In this document: positions 28,032 to 36,426 of the stretch, piece after piece
Position numbering within the stretch: the stretch's first letter is position 1
Layout of the letters: each line of letters opens with the position of its first letter
Assembly: GCF_001529295.1 (NCBI RefSeq)
Contig: NZ_LLWK01000037.1
Location: forward strand, 600,677-664,676
Length of the DNA: 64,000 bases
Source: Flavobacterium sp. TAB 87
GTDB taxonomy: Bacteria; Bacteroidota; Bacteroidia; Flavobacteriales; Flavobacteriaceae
Reading direction: 5' to 3'
Made by a program: the position numbers and the translations under genes
Notes under the pieces: model-generated
What the model was told of the DNA's origin: nothing
Databases searched by the model: none
What the model saw: the letters and a program-made list of their open reading frames with translations, nothing else

Positions 28032-29177
28032 ATGCATTTTTCTGAAAGACGAAATACAACTCGGTGGATTCTCATTTCTGTTTCTTTTTTGATCATTACC
28101 CTGATTCTTTGGAACACCTACAATTTTTTTCAAATTTTTAAAAATGAAGAGCGTTTAAAAATGAATCTCTGGGCAAGTGCGCAAAAAGCATTGCTAAACG
28201 CCAATGAAAATACCGATGTTGACTTGCCGTTGCAGATTTTCAGCAACAATACTTCGGTACCCGTTTTGCTAGTTATGTACGATAAAGTTATTAGCTCGGT
28301 CAATGTACCACAGGAAATCTTGCAGGACGAAAAGAAGTCAAAATCATATCTGAAAAATTTAAGGAGTGAAAATGAACCCATTACAATTGAATATGCGCCA
28401 GGTAAATTTCAAAAATTATATTACGGTAATTCTGAACTACTAAACAAACTAAAATATTATCCAATTGCTTTACTATTGATTATCTTTTTGTGTGCTGCCT
28501 TAATTTATAACTTTTACAAAAGCACCAGAATGGCTACTCAAAACAAACTTTGGGCAGGTATGGCAAAAGAAACGGCCCATCAAATTGGCACGCCACTTTC
28601 GTCCTTAATTGGTTGGGTTGAAATATTAAAAACCGAAGAAATTGACCAAAATATTACAGTTGAAATTGAAAAAGATGTAGATCGTTTGCAAACCATTACT
28701 GATCGATTTTCGAAAATTGGCTCCACTCCCGTTTTGGAAATTAAAGATATTGTGGCTGAAACTGAAGCTACGTATACGTATTTAAAAACTAGATTTTCGT
28801 CTCAAGTAGTTTTTTCGATCGAAACGCCTGCTCATCCCATTTTTGTAAATATCAATCCGACGTTGTACAGTTGGACTATCGAAAATCTAGTTAAGAATGC
28901 GATAGATGCTATGAAAGGAAAGGGGAATTTAAAAGTCAAAATTAAAACGGACGGTTCTATAGTGAAAATAAATATTTCAGACACTGGCGCTGGAATTCCT
29001 AAAAGGCAATTTCGTACTATTTTTGAACCTGGTTTTACCACCAAAAAGAGAGGTTGGGGTTTGGGCCTTTCTTTGACTAAGAGAATTGTGGTTGAATACC
29101 ATAATGGAACTATAAAGGTTTTACGTTCTGAAATAGGAAAAGGAACCACGATACAACTGACTTACAAAACCGTTTAA
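28032..29177 (+). CDS. Sensor histidine kinase (orphan)
   Basis: The protein is 381 aa from the ATG at 28032; a TTG three codons upstream is less likely. There is a transmembrane helix near residues 12-32, an extracytoplasmic stretch to about 130, then a second helix (YYPIALLLIIFLCAALIYNF). The kinase core has the phosphoacceptor H183 in MAKETAHQIGTPLSSLIGWV, the N box ENLVKNAIDAM, G1 DTGAGIP, F box FEPGFTTKKRG and G2 GWGLGLSL. No response regulator is adjacent, so its partner lies elsewhere. The signal is unknown. It converges with the HIT gene across a terminator. Confidence 0.9.
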   Translation: MHFSERRNTTRWILISVSFLIITLILWNTYNFFQIFKNEERLKMNLWASAQKALLNANENTDVDLPLQIFSNNTSVPVLLVMYDKVISSVNVPQEILQDEKKSKSYLKNLRSENEPITIEYAPGKFQKLYYGNSELLNKLKYYPIALLLIIFLCAALIYNFYKSTRMATQNKLWAGMAKETAHQIGTPLSSLIGWVEILKTEEIDQNITVEIEKDVDRLQTITDRFSKIGSTPVLEIKDIVAETEATYTYLKTRFSSQVVFSIETPAHPIFVNINPTLYSWTIENLVKNAIDAMKGKGNLKVKIKTDGSIVKINISDTGAGIPKRQFRTIFEPGFTTKKRGWGLGLSLTKRIVVEYHNGTIKVLRSEIGKGTTIQLTYKTV

Positions 29178-29187
29178 AACGAACATA

Positions 29188-29220
29188 AAAAAAACCACAA
29201 ATTGCTTTGTGGTTTTTTTT
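29188..29220. terminator. Bidirectional terminator between the histidine kinase and HIT genes
   Basis: CCACAAA (29195-29201) pairs with TTTGTGG (29206-29212), flanked by A and T runs. Confidence 0.85.
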
Positions 29221-29238
29221 ATTTATTATCTTTCTGTG

Positions 29239-29628
29239 TTACAAGTTCGCCTGAATATCTTTGGCTACTTGCTCCATTTCTTCTTTTGTCAGCGATATTT
29301 TTTTTTCAAAACGCATATCATCCATTACGTTTAACGGAATTAAATGTACGTGCGCATGTGGCACTTCTAGCCCTACAACGGCCATTCCTACTCGGTTGCA
29401 AGAAATCGTTTTTTCGATTGCAGCTGCTACTTTTTTAGAAAATGCCATTAAGCCCAAATATAACTCATCTGGAAGATCAAAAAGCTTGTCTACTTCTTGT
29501 TTTGGAATGCAAAGCGTGTGTCCTTTGGCGTTTGGATTCACATCTAAAAATGCTAAGAAATCAGCATCTTCTGCAATTTTATAACACGGAATTTCGCCGT
29601 TTACAATTTTAGTGAATATCGTACTCAT
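29239..29628 (-). CDS. HIT-family nucleotide hydrolase/transferase
   Basis: The protein is 129 aa, starting MSTIFTKIVNGEIPCYKIAE, typical of Hint-type HIT proteins. The histidine triad is HAHVHLIPL (HxHxHxx). Such enzymes cleave AMP from adenosine phosphoramidates. The gene follows greA on the same strand with a 65-bp gap and may be read with it. There is nothing odd about length or motifs. Confidence 0.92.
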   Translation of the reverse strand: MSTIFTKIVNGEIPCYKIAEDADFLAFLDVNPNAKGHTLCIPKQEVDKLFDLPDELYLGLMAFSKKVAAAIEKTISCNRVGMAVVGLEVPHAHVHLIPLNVMDDMRFEKKISLTKEEMEQVAKDIQANL

Positions 29629-29693
29629 CGTTTACTCGTTTATGTGGCCAATCTAATAATCAGTTGCACTACTTATTTTTTCAACTTAAAAAA

Positions 29694-30170
29694 TTACTCT
29701 CTTGAGATTTCTAAGATCTCAAATTTCAAAACACCACTAGGTACTGTAATTTCAGCAACTTCGCCCACTTTTTTACCTAATAATCCTTTTCCAATAGGAG
29801 AAGTAACTGATATTCTACCCGTTTTTAAATCGGCTTCGCTTTCAGCAACTAATATGTATTTCATCTCCATTCCGTTGGTTTGATTTTTAATCTTAACATG
29901 AGATAAAATTAAAACTTTTGATAAATCTAAGTGTGTTTCATCAATCAACCTTGCGTTAGAATGAACTTCTTCTAATTTTGCAATTCTCATTTCAAGCATT
30001 CCTTGCGCTTCCTTTGCCGCATCATATTCGGCATTTTCAGACAAATCCCCTTTATCTCTCGCTTCGGCAATATCTGCAGACGCTTTCGGACGCATTACAC
30101 TTTTCAAATGATCCAACTCTTCTTTCAATTTTTTTAATCCTTCTGCGGTATAATAAGATACTTGACTCAT
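29694..30170 (-). CDS. greA: Transcription elongation factor GreA
   Basis: The protein is 158 aa, the standard length. GreA stimulates RNA polymerase to cleave backtracked transcripts. The N-terminal coiled coil begins MSQVSYYTAEGLKKLKEELD, and its tip carries ARDKGDLSENAEYDAAKEAQ with the catalytic D and E. The C-terminal FKBP-like domain has ISVTSPIGKGLLGKKVGEVA. A TATATTTG promoter box and a terminator-like hairpin lie in its leader (listed separately). HIT follows downstream. Confidence 0.97.
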   Translation of the reverse strand: MSQVSYYTAEGLKKLKEELDHLKSVMRPKASADIAEARDKGDLSENAEYDAAKEAQGMLEMRIAKLEEVHSNARLIDETHLDLSKVLILSHVKIKNQTNGMEMKYILVAESEADLKTGRISVTSPIGKGLLGKKVGEVAEITVPSGVLKFEILEISRE

Positions 30171-30192
30171 AATTTCATCATTTATATAAATA

Positions 30193-30233
30193 CAAAAAAT
30201 CCCATCGAGACGGGATCTATTATTACAAATATA
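30193..30233 (-). promoter_or_regulatory. greA promoter box with terminator-like hairpin in the leader
   Basis: The minus strand has TATATTTG (30233-30226), then a hairpin ATCCCGT-loop-ATGGGAT (30216-30199) and six U (30199-30194). The hairpin is right at the predicted 5' end, about 25 nt before the start codon. The plus-strand reading has no T run and no gene to terminate. This is either an attenuator or a 5'-stabilising structure. Confidence 0.55.
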
Positions 30234-30294
30234 CTATTATTTTTTATAGTACATAATTAAATGTTAATCATATAGCGATACGTCTCAAATAAAT

Positions 30295-30302
30295 TATTTT
30301 TG
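30295..30302 (+). promoter_or_regulatory. Predicted -7 box of the Rieske-like lipoprotein gene
   Basis: TATTTTTG fits TAnnTTTG, 21 nt before the start codon. Confidence 0.4.
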
Positions 30303-30322
30303 TTTTTCTAACCCGTACAAAA

Positions 30323-30736
30323 ATGAAAAAAATAGTCCTTATTTCGCTTTTTTCCATGCTTCTATTTTCGTGTAGCGAAAATGAAATTAAAAACAATAAT
30401 CCGTTTTTACCCAATTACAGTTTTGCGACAGAAATCAACATGAATCTTCCAGCATACTCTGCATTATTGTTTCCAAGTAACGGAGTATTTTATAACGGTG
30501 TAGGAATAAAAGGATTACTTATTTTTAATACTGGAAGTGGTTACAATGCATTTGATGCGGCTTGTCCCAATGAAATTCCGAGTGCTTGTGTCCCGATGAC
30601 CATTAAAGGAATCAATGCTGTTTGTTCTTGCGATGAAGTTGCATATAGTTTGTTTACTGGTTTAGGAAGTAAACAATATCCGCTGAAACAATATCGAGTA
30701 GAACAAATGGGAAATGTTTTAAGAGTGTATAATTGA
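30323..30736 (+). CDS. Rieske-like lipoprotein without histidine ligands
   Basis: The protein is 137 aa. The N-terminus MKKIVLISLFSMLLFSC is a lipoprotein signal with C17 as lipidated Cys. The rest resembles a Rieske [2Fe-2S] domain: C81-P-N83 ... C89, then C101-S-C103-D104, followed by EVAYSLFTG and PLKQYRVE, where true Rieske proteins read CxHxxC and CxCHGSxFDxxTG. All four cysteines of the high-potential Rieske pattern are kept, but both His ligands are Asn and Asp. A normal Rieske cluster is therefore unlikely; a two-disulfide or metal-binding fold is possible. From memory similar proteins occur across flavobacteria, annotated as hypothetical. Function unknown. Confidence 0.75.
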   Translation: MKKIVLISLFSMLLFSCSENEIKNNNPFLPNYSFATEINMNLPAYSALLFPSNGVFYNGVGIKGLLIFNTGSGYNAFDAACPNEIPSACVPMTIKGINAVCSCDEVAYSLFTGLGSKQYPLKQYRVEQMGNVLRVYN

Positions 30737-30740
30737 TATA

Positions 30741-30776
30741 AAAAAGGCTGAAAATTTATCGTTTTCAGCCTTTTTT
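30741..30776. terminator. Bidirectional terminator between the lipoprotein and receptor genes
   Basis: GGCTGAAAA (30746-30754) pairs with TTTTCAGCC (30762-30770), flanked by five A and six T. Confidence 0.88.
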
Positions 30777-30798
30777 ATATAGAACTTACTGCGTGATC

Positions 30799-32946
30799 TT
30801 ACAACTTCAAAGTCAATCCTAATAGAAAATTAATTCCCGCTTGCGGATAATACGAAGGATAAATATCCCACATGGCACCGTTCGAAACGTATTTTTTATC
30901 TAAAATATTATTTACTAAACCAGTAACCACGATAGATTTAAAAACTGATTTCGTTTTAATCTCATAAGAAGCATTCAAATCATTAACAAAATAATCAGTT
31001 AGTTTAGCTGCTGGCAATTCGATATTGTTCATAAATTGCTCACTCACAAATTTTTGAAGCAAAGCAATATGCAATCCTGGAATTGGTTTATAAACAAGAG
31101 CGTTTCCGACAATAACAGCGGGAGAATATGCGATATCTGTGGTTCCGTAATTTTGACCATCTACCGATAAATCTATATTTTTATTACTACTCAAAGTAAC
31201 GTTAGGACGAATTAAAAACTGCTCTGAAATAGAAATTGTAGCATCAACTTCTAGCCCTAAACGGTAACTGTCGTCGCTATTGGAACGAATTGGGTTTCCA
31301 ACATCATCTAATCTTCCGGTCAAGATTAATTGGTCTTTGTACGCCATATAGTAAATGTTCGAACTTACCTGTACTTTCTCTGAATTAAATCTCCATCCCA
31401 ATTCAAAATCATTTAATTTTTCTGGCTTCGGAGATCTTCCTTCGTAATCGGTTCGGTTGGGTTCACGATTGGCTCTAGCGTAAGAAAAGTAAAAGGTGTT
31501 TTTGTCGTTCAGTTCAAAATTCAAACCTGCTTTTGGATTGAAAAAATTAAACGTATCATCGACCAAACCGGTATCCCAACTGTCTGCTTGATACCCCACG
31601 CGTCGGTATTGCAAATCACCATACAAACTCCATTGTTCGGTTAATTGATAATTGGCTTTTGCAAAAATATTACCATCGGTTTTGGTTGCAAAATCTTCGT
31701 AATAGCGATCGCCTAATTCTGACTGCGAGGCATAACGTGCCCAAATTACTTTTCCAAAATGAGCGCCTTCATATTTATTTAAACCTCCTCCTAAAATTAC
31801 ATCTAAATTTTCATCTCTGTATTTTAACGAAAAAGTTGTTCCGTAAAAGTCATTTTCCAACCATTTCTGACGTACTAAATCGGTGGTTGTAACCAAGTCA
31901 ACAGCAGTCAAATTGTAATCGGCCATTTCGGCATCTTCCTTATAATTTTCGTAATAGCCTTTCCCTTTGGTATAATGCAAGGCAAAATTAGAACTCCACT
32001 TACTCGTCCAGCTTTCACTCCAATGCAATTGGTAATGATCTTGTTGGTAGTTGTCGGTTTCATTCTCGTAAAAACGAGTAGTCCCGTTTTCATCTGTGTA
32101 CTTTCCAGCCGAATTGTATTTTCTATTTTCTTTCAACGTTTCACCGTCAATTCCGTTCCAAGCTTGGTCGGTTTTCTCGGTTCCACCGAAGGCTAATGCT
32201 TTAATCAAAGTAGTTTTACCCAAATACGTTCCTTGCAAAAAGTACGATTTTAAATCGGTAGCAGAGCGGTCGATATAGCCATCGGATTGTAAAGCTGACA
32301 ATCGCCCTGCCAGTTCAAAATGATCGTTTAATAAACCTGTACTGAACTTTACCGTATGTTTACGCGTATTGAAACTTCCGAAAGAATTTGAAATTTCCCC
32401 ATTGGCTTTATTAGCATAACTATCTGTCAACATGTTTAAACTGGCACCAAAAGCACCAGAACCATTTGTTGATGTTCCTACGCCACGTTGCAATTGTAAA
32501 CTTTCGACAGAAGAAGCAAAATCGGGCATATTAACCCAAAAAGTACCTTGACTTTCTCCGTCATTGTACGGGATTCCATTTATGGTTACATTGACACGAG
32601 TTGCATCGCTGCCACGAACACGAATTCCAGAATAACCTATTCCGTTTCCTGCATCAGAAGTTGTGACCACAGAAGGCAAATAATTCATAAGTAATGGAAT
32701 GTCTTGCGCCAAGTTTCTATAGCTCAATTCTTTTTTACCTAAATTACTAAAAGAAACGGGAGTTTTGGTGGTTGCACGAACAGCAGAAACCAATACCTCA
32801 TCGAGAGAATTGACTTGAGTAGAATCTTTAACTTGTGCAAAAGAATTAAAAGAGAAGAAAATAGAAACGAGAAGAACCGAGAAGGTCTGTTTTGAACCTT
32901 TGCAACTTTGCAACTTTGCAACTTTGCGACTTGAAAAATTTTCCAT
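30799..32946 (-). CDS. TonB-dependent outer-membrane receptor, probably for thiamine compounds
   Basis: The protein is 715 aa. A signal peptide (FSVLLVSIFFSFNSFAQ) is followed by a TonB-box-like start (SLDEVLVSAVRA), a plug domain (NLAQDIPLLMNYLPSVVTTS, IRVRGSDATRVNVTINGIPY) and a 22-strand-type barrel ending in INFLLGLTLKL. The gene sits directly behind a TPP riboswitch, the known arrangement for Bacteroidota outer-membrane thiamine receptors (OMR1 in comparative-genomic work), so thiamine or a phosphate or precursor of it is the inferred substrate. Between ATG and signal core lie 12 codons built on an 8-bp tandem repeat, an unusual insertion that could change the frame. Starts after the repeat lack a good codon. 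Confidence 0.88.
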   Translation of the reverse strand: MENFSSRKVAKLQSCKGSKQTFSVLLVSIFFSFNSFAQVKDSTQVNSLDEVLVSAVRATTKTPVSFSNLGKKELSYRNLAQDIPLLMNYLPSVVTTSDAGNGIGYSGIRVRGSDATRVNVTINGIPYNDGESQGTFWVNMPDFASSVESLQLQRGVGTSTNGSGAFGASLNMLTDSYANKANGEISNSFGSFNTRKHTVKFSTGLLNDHFELAGRLSALQSDGYIDRSATDLKSYFLQGTYLGKTTLIKALAFGGTEKTDQAWNGIDGETLKENRKYNSAGKYTDENGTTRFYENETDNYQQDHYQLHWSESWTSKWSSNFALHYTKGKGYYENYKEDAEMADYNLTAVDLVTTTDLVRQKWLENDFYGTTFSLKYRDENLDVILGGGLNKYEGAHFGKVIWARYASQSELGDRYYEDFATKTDGNIFAKANYQLTEQWSLYGDLQYRRVGYQADSWDTGLVDDTFNFFNPKAGLNFELNDKNTFYFSYARANREPNRTDYEGRSPKPEKLNDFELGWRFNSEKVQVSSNIYYMAYKDQLILTGRLDDVGNPIRSNSDDSYRLGLEVDATISISEQFLIRPNVTLSSNKNIDLSVDGQNYGTTDIAYSPAVIVGNALVYKPIPGLHIALLQKFVSEQFMNNIELPAAKLTDYFVNDLNASYEIKTKSVFKSIVVTGLVNNILDKKYVSNGAMWDIYPSYYPQAGINFLLGLTLKL
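32898..32928 (-). repeat. 8-bp tandem repeat inside the receptor's 5' coding region
   Basis: CTTTGCAA (plus strand) occurs three times in direct succession (32898-32921), followed by a fourth unit cut after seven bases with its last base changed (CTTTGCG). It encodes the odd segment KVAKLQSCK before the signal peptide. Eight is not a multiple of three, so a unit gain or loss shifts the frame. Confidence 0.85.
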
Positions 32947-33013
32947 CCGTAAAATAATTACGAATAAAAGGGGGAATTATTCTTTTTGTTTAAATTAATA
33001 AATGATTGTTCCG

Positions 33014-33121
33014 CTGACAAATAGGTAGTTTTCACTACAAAATCTGTCATATTTCCCTTAGCAACATTACTTGCTCAGGTTCGTTGGGTATGATCTCAGC
33101 TCGTTATTTAGAGCACCCCTT
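33014..33121 (-). promoter_or_regulatory. TPP riboswitch upstream of the TonB-dependent receptor
   Basis: The minus strand reads AAGGGGTGCTC (33121-33111), then GAGCTGAGATCATACCC, GAACCTGAGCAAGTAATG and GTTGCTAAGGGAAATATG (to about 33047), the ordered THI-box blocks with the CUGAGA and GAACCUGA cores. Behind it a hairpin GTAGT-GAAA-ACTAC with outer GACA/TGTC arms (33047-33014) is the likely expression platform. A TACCTTTG -7 box (33139-33132) precedes it, with a TTG 20 nt further upstream. Confidence 0.93.
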
Positions 33122-33131
33122 TGAGACGGTG

Positions 33132-33162
33132 CAAAGGTAGGTTTAAAAACTACATGAATCAA
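33132..33162 (-). promoter_or_regulatory. Promoter of the receptor riboswitch transcript
   Basis: On the minus strand TTG, 20 nt, then TACCTTTG (33139-33132). Transcription would start just before the aptamer. Confidence 0.6.
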
Positions 33163-33317
33163 TTGCAAAAATAAAAATTCAATGCATTTTATTTGAATGC
33201 GAAAATTCATCCAGCCTACAGTATAAATTGAAGAAGAACGTGTAAACAGAAATTTACACTAACTAATTGGTGCTAATTTTGTATTACAATATTATTCCTA
33301 TAACTCGTTTAAAAACA

Positions 33318-33722
33318 TTAATCTAAATCTGGTTTTTTTCGATTCTTTTTTACTTCTGAAATAATCTTTTTATTTTTTATTCGTTTTCGGATAACCGACT
33401 TTGGAATCTTAGTTTCTTTACGAATTTTAGGAATTATTAGTCCGTTTGTAATTAAAGTAATAAAACGCTTAATTACAATTTCTTTATTTTTGAATTGACT
33501 TCGATCTTCATCACAAGTAAGAATTAGAATATTTTCAGAAGTCAATCGGTTTGCTACTTTTGTTTCTAAAAGTAATTTCTCTTCTGAAGTTAATGCGCTC
33601 GAAGCATTCAAGTCAAAAGTCAAAACTACTTTTGAAGATACTTTGTTCACATTTTGCCCACCAGCACCACTGCTGCGGACGGCTTTAAACTGCAATTCTG
33701 ATATGATTTTATGCACTTCCAT
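33318..33722 (-). CDS. arfB: Peptidyl-tRNA hydrolase ArfB (alternative ribosome rescue)
   Basis: The protein is 134 aa. It carries the release-factor GGQ motif (G21-G-Q23, in SSGAGGQNVNKVSSKVVL) and a strongly basic Lys/Arg-rich C-terminal tail that enters the empty mRNA channel. There is no codon-recognition domain, which separates it from RF1/RF2. ArfB frees ribosomes stalled without a stop codon. Its start overlaps the stop of the preceding DUF4301 fusion gene by one base, so it is read with that unit. Confidence 0.93.
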   Translation of the reverse strand: MEVHKIISELQFKAVRSSGAGGQNVNKVSSKVVLTFDLNASSALTSEEKLLLETKVANRLTSENILILTCDEDRSQFKNKEIVIKRFITLITNGLIIPKIRKETKIPKSVIRKRIKNKKIISEVKKNRKKPDLD

Positions 33723-35833
33723 TATTGCGGCTGATGTGTTGCTTTTAATAAATCGTTTACGGTTTTTACCGGATTAAAAGTAATTAGTGGAACCGCTACA
33801 AAAACAGTCAACCAATCGGCCATCGCACCGTTCCAAAGGCCGGGCAATTCATAACTTTTAACACCCTTTCCATTCACACTTTTACGAACTACAAATCCCG
33901 TATTGACATCGACAAATTGTGCTAAATCAAACTTTTTACCTTTGTAATTCTTGATTCCGCAAACCAAATCAACAGGATTAAAATGAGTGGACTTTTTGAC
34001 AATTCCGACCTGCTCTTCGTTTGATAAATCTACTTGAGACGTTTCTATAATTTGCAACGCTATTTTTCCATTGCTATTTTCCACCCAAAAAGGACCGCCT
34101 CCAGGTTCTCCTTCATTTTTAACCATTCCGCACACTCGAATCGGACGATTAAGTATTTTTTGTAATTCTTGAATCTGCTCTTTTATCGAAGTGTTTTCAA
34201 GACTGATGTTCTCATTTAGATTCTCTTTTAAAAACTTTGTAATTTCGTTGATTTCTGCGGTCGCAATCTCAGTACCATCTTCAAGTAAAGCAAGATATTC
34301 AAATACTTTTTCTTGTAATTTTATCAGTATTCCTGCCAGTGCCTTTTTGTATAAAGCAGTAGTTTCTAAATGATTTTGAATGATATTATCAATGTTTTTC
34401 ACAAAAACAATATCGGCATCCAAGTTATTCATATTTTCAATTAGTGCTCCATGGCCACCTGGTCTAAACACTAATTCGTTTTTCTCGTTTTTAAATGGAT
34501 TGTTTTGTAAATCAAGGGTTAGTGCGTCTGTTTTTCGATCTTGATACGAGTAGGAAACAGCAATAGTACAATTTGTTTTTTGTACTACCTTGGCTCGCAA
34601 TTCACGTACTGCTTCTTCAAAAAGTGACTGGTGATTTGCAGACACCGTAAAGTGCAATTCTGATTGATCGTTAGCGCTTGCATAAGCACTGCACTCGAAC
34701 AAATGCTCTTCGATAGGCATTGCAATATGATCTTTATATTCGTGAAATGGCACTACTGCTTTGGGCTTGTTCGCAAATTCAAATCCAGCTGAAGAAAGTA
34801 ACATTTTTATAAAATAAAAGTTCTTGTAATCGCTAGATAGCGAATCAAAATCACGATATTTTTTTCTTAACTTTTTATCGACCGCCTTAAAAAACGGAAA
34901 CTTTTCCATTCCCATAATAAAAATAGGCAACTGCATGTCTTTTGTACGATTGATATAAGCATTTATGCTTTCCTTTTCGATTTTAAAATCATTTACAAAT
35001 GCAGTTAAAAACGTAAACATACGAGTAGCCGCTCCTGAAGCAGGAACAAATTTCATCAATTTTAAATCTGCTTTTTTGCTGTCGAAATACGTTGCTTTTT
35101 TTATAAAGTTAGCTTCAGACAATGCGATTATTCCGTTTCCTAGAGTAGCCGCTTTCTTTAAATTGATGGTAGGTATTCCCTCTTTTAAAATCTTTAATTG
35201 CTTTTTAATTTTTGAAAACGGAATTCCGTGTTTGTAAATCTGTACAAAATCATTTGAAGAGAACCCCATCTCTTTAGCCTCTGTTAAATCAGAAATAATT
35301 TGTGTGGCCTTTTTGAGTCGCTCTTCTTTATTACCCGAAATAGTAATAAACGGCTTGTTAAATTGGATCAGCGTATCTTTAAAAACAGAAAAAACAGTTT
35401 CTCTGCCTTCATCGGTATCCCGAATGTCGTCTTTCTCCCAAGGCACATCAATATTGGTTAAAAAAAACAAATCGTACTCATGCTCTACTGCAGCCTCATT
35501 TAAAGCAGGATCGCAAAAACCGTAATAAATTTCAGAAAACACTTTGGTCACCATTAAGTTGGTATCACAAAATAAGTATTGATGAGCTGATTGTAATCTC
35601 TCGTTTTCTAATTGCATCTGACCGTAAGCAATAGGCAATAAATCATCGGCTACGCAAATGTGCCCATTCTCTTCCCATTTTTCTTGCAAATAATCGCGTG
35701 CAAACTCGGGTACCCATTCTGTTTTATAAAATGCAGCCAATTGTTTTGCCAACGTGGTTTTGCCAGTACTCTCTGGCCCGAACAAAGCAATTTTTAAGAT
35801 TGTGGTACTGTCTTGTCTAAGGTTTTTTTCCAT
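33722..35833 (-). CDS. NadR-like ATPase fused to a DUF4301 domain
   Basis: The protein is 703 aa in two parts. Residues about 10-190 form a P-loop domain of the NadR/AAA type: Walker A GPESTGKTT (19-27), WVPEFARDYL and FCDTNLMVTKVF, as in nicotinamide riboside kinase. Residues about 193-703 match DUF4301 (FSSNDFVQIYKHGI, LMKFVPASGAATRMFTFLTA, PGGHGALIENMNNLDADI), a nucleotidyltransferase-like Bacteroidota family of unknown role. It overlaps pnuC by 40 bp upstream and arfB by 1 bp downstream. With PnuC, salvage of nicotinamide riboside is the simple idea; the DUF4301 role is unknown. Whether the fusion is usual in the genus was not checkable. Confidence 0.8.
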   Translation of the reverse strand: MEKNLRQDSTTILKIALFGPESTGKTTLAKQLAAFYKTEWVPEFARDYLQEKWEENGHICVADDLLPIAYGQMQLENERLQSAHQYLFCDTNLMVTKVFSEIYYGFCDPALNEAAVEHEYDLFFLTNIDVPWEKDDIRDTDEGRETVFSVFKDTLIQFNKPFITISGNKEERLKKATQIISDLTEAKEMGFSSNDFVQIYKHGIPFSKIKKQLKILKEGIPTINLKKAATLGNGIIALSEANFIKKATYFDSKKADLKLMKFVPASGAATRMFTFLTAFVNDFKIEKESINAYINRTKDMQLPIFIMGMEKFPFFKAVDKKLRKKYRDFDSLSSDYKNFYFIKMLLSSAGFEFANKPKAVVPFHEYKDHIAMPIEEHLFECSAYASANDQSELHFTVSANHQSLFEEAVRELRAKVVQKTNCTIAVSYSYQDRKTDALTLDLQNNPFKNEKNELVFRPGGHGALIENMNNLDADIVFVKNIDNIIQNHLETTALYKKALAGILIKLQEKVFEYLALLEDGTEIATAEINEITKFLKENLNENISLENTSIKEQIQELQKILNRPIRVCGMVKNEGEPGGGPFWVENSNGKIALQIIETSQVDLSNEEQVGIVKKSTHFNPVDLVCGIKNYKGKKFDLAQFVDVNTGFVVRKSVNGKGVKSYELPGLWNGAMADWLTVFVAVPLITFNPVKTVNDLLKATHQPQ

Positions 35834-36417
35834 TCTAAATAAGCAGAAATAGCTAATATTGTAAAAATTAAATACTGTAACGATATCATTCCTAAACCTC
35901 TATAAGCATACAGAGGCACTACTATAATATCACCTATAATCCATAACGTCCAATTTTCGATTTTCTTTTTGGCCATCAACCACATTCCTGCAAAAAATAT
36001 TCCTGACGAAAAAATATCGATGTAATTATCTGTATGAATTGGATAATCAAAAAATTTATAAATTCCGAAAACCACTAATATGGTCACCACAAATAATGCA
36101 AAAGCAATTATTTTTTCATTATTATTAGTTCGTGTAATAGGTAAATTATCTTCGAAAATAGTTCCTTGAGACCATAAATACCAGCCGTAAATGCTCATTA
36201 TAGAGAAGTAGGCATTGATCATCATATCGCCCAAATATCCCGCCGTATAAAACAGGTAGATTGAAATTACAGTTGCAATCAATCCCGTTGGATACACCCA
36301 AATGTTTTCTTTTTTAGCAAACCAAACACTTAATATCCCAAACACAAATGCAATAAATTCAAGCGCAATATGCCATAAGGGAACATTTTTATAAGCTTCA
36401 ATAAAAAAATCAATCAT
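35794..36417 (-). CDS. pnuC: PnuC-family vitamin-precursor transporter
   Basis: The protein is 207 aa with about seven hydrophobic segments. PnuC features include SIYGWYLWSQG and WTLWIIGDIIVVPLYAYRG, ending with LQYLIFTILAISAYLEWKK. PnuC carries nicotinamide riboside by facilitated diffusion, trapped by a kinase; related PnuT carries thiamine and is common beside TPP-regulated receptors in Bacteroidota. Here both hints exist: a NadR-like kinase domain is encoded in the overlapping next gene, and a TPP-regulated receptor lies 2.8 kb away. Nicotinamide riboside is favoured by the overlap, thiamine not excluded. Confidence 0.88.
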   Translation of the reverse strand: MIDFFIEAYKNVPLWHIALEFIAFVFGILSVWFAKKENIWVYPTGLIATVISIYLFYTAGYLGDMMINAYFSIMSIYGWYLWSQGTIFEDNLPITRTNNNEKIIAFALFVVTILVVFGIYKFFDYPIHTDNYIDIFSSGIFFAGMWLMAKKKIENWTLWIIGDIIVVPLYAYRGLGMISLQYLIFTILAISAYLEWKKTLDKTVPQS

Positions 36418-36426
36418 TCTGGTTGG

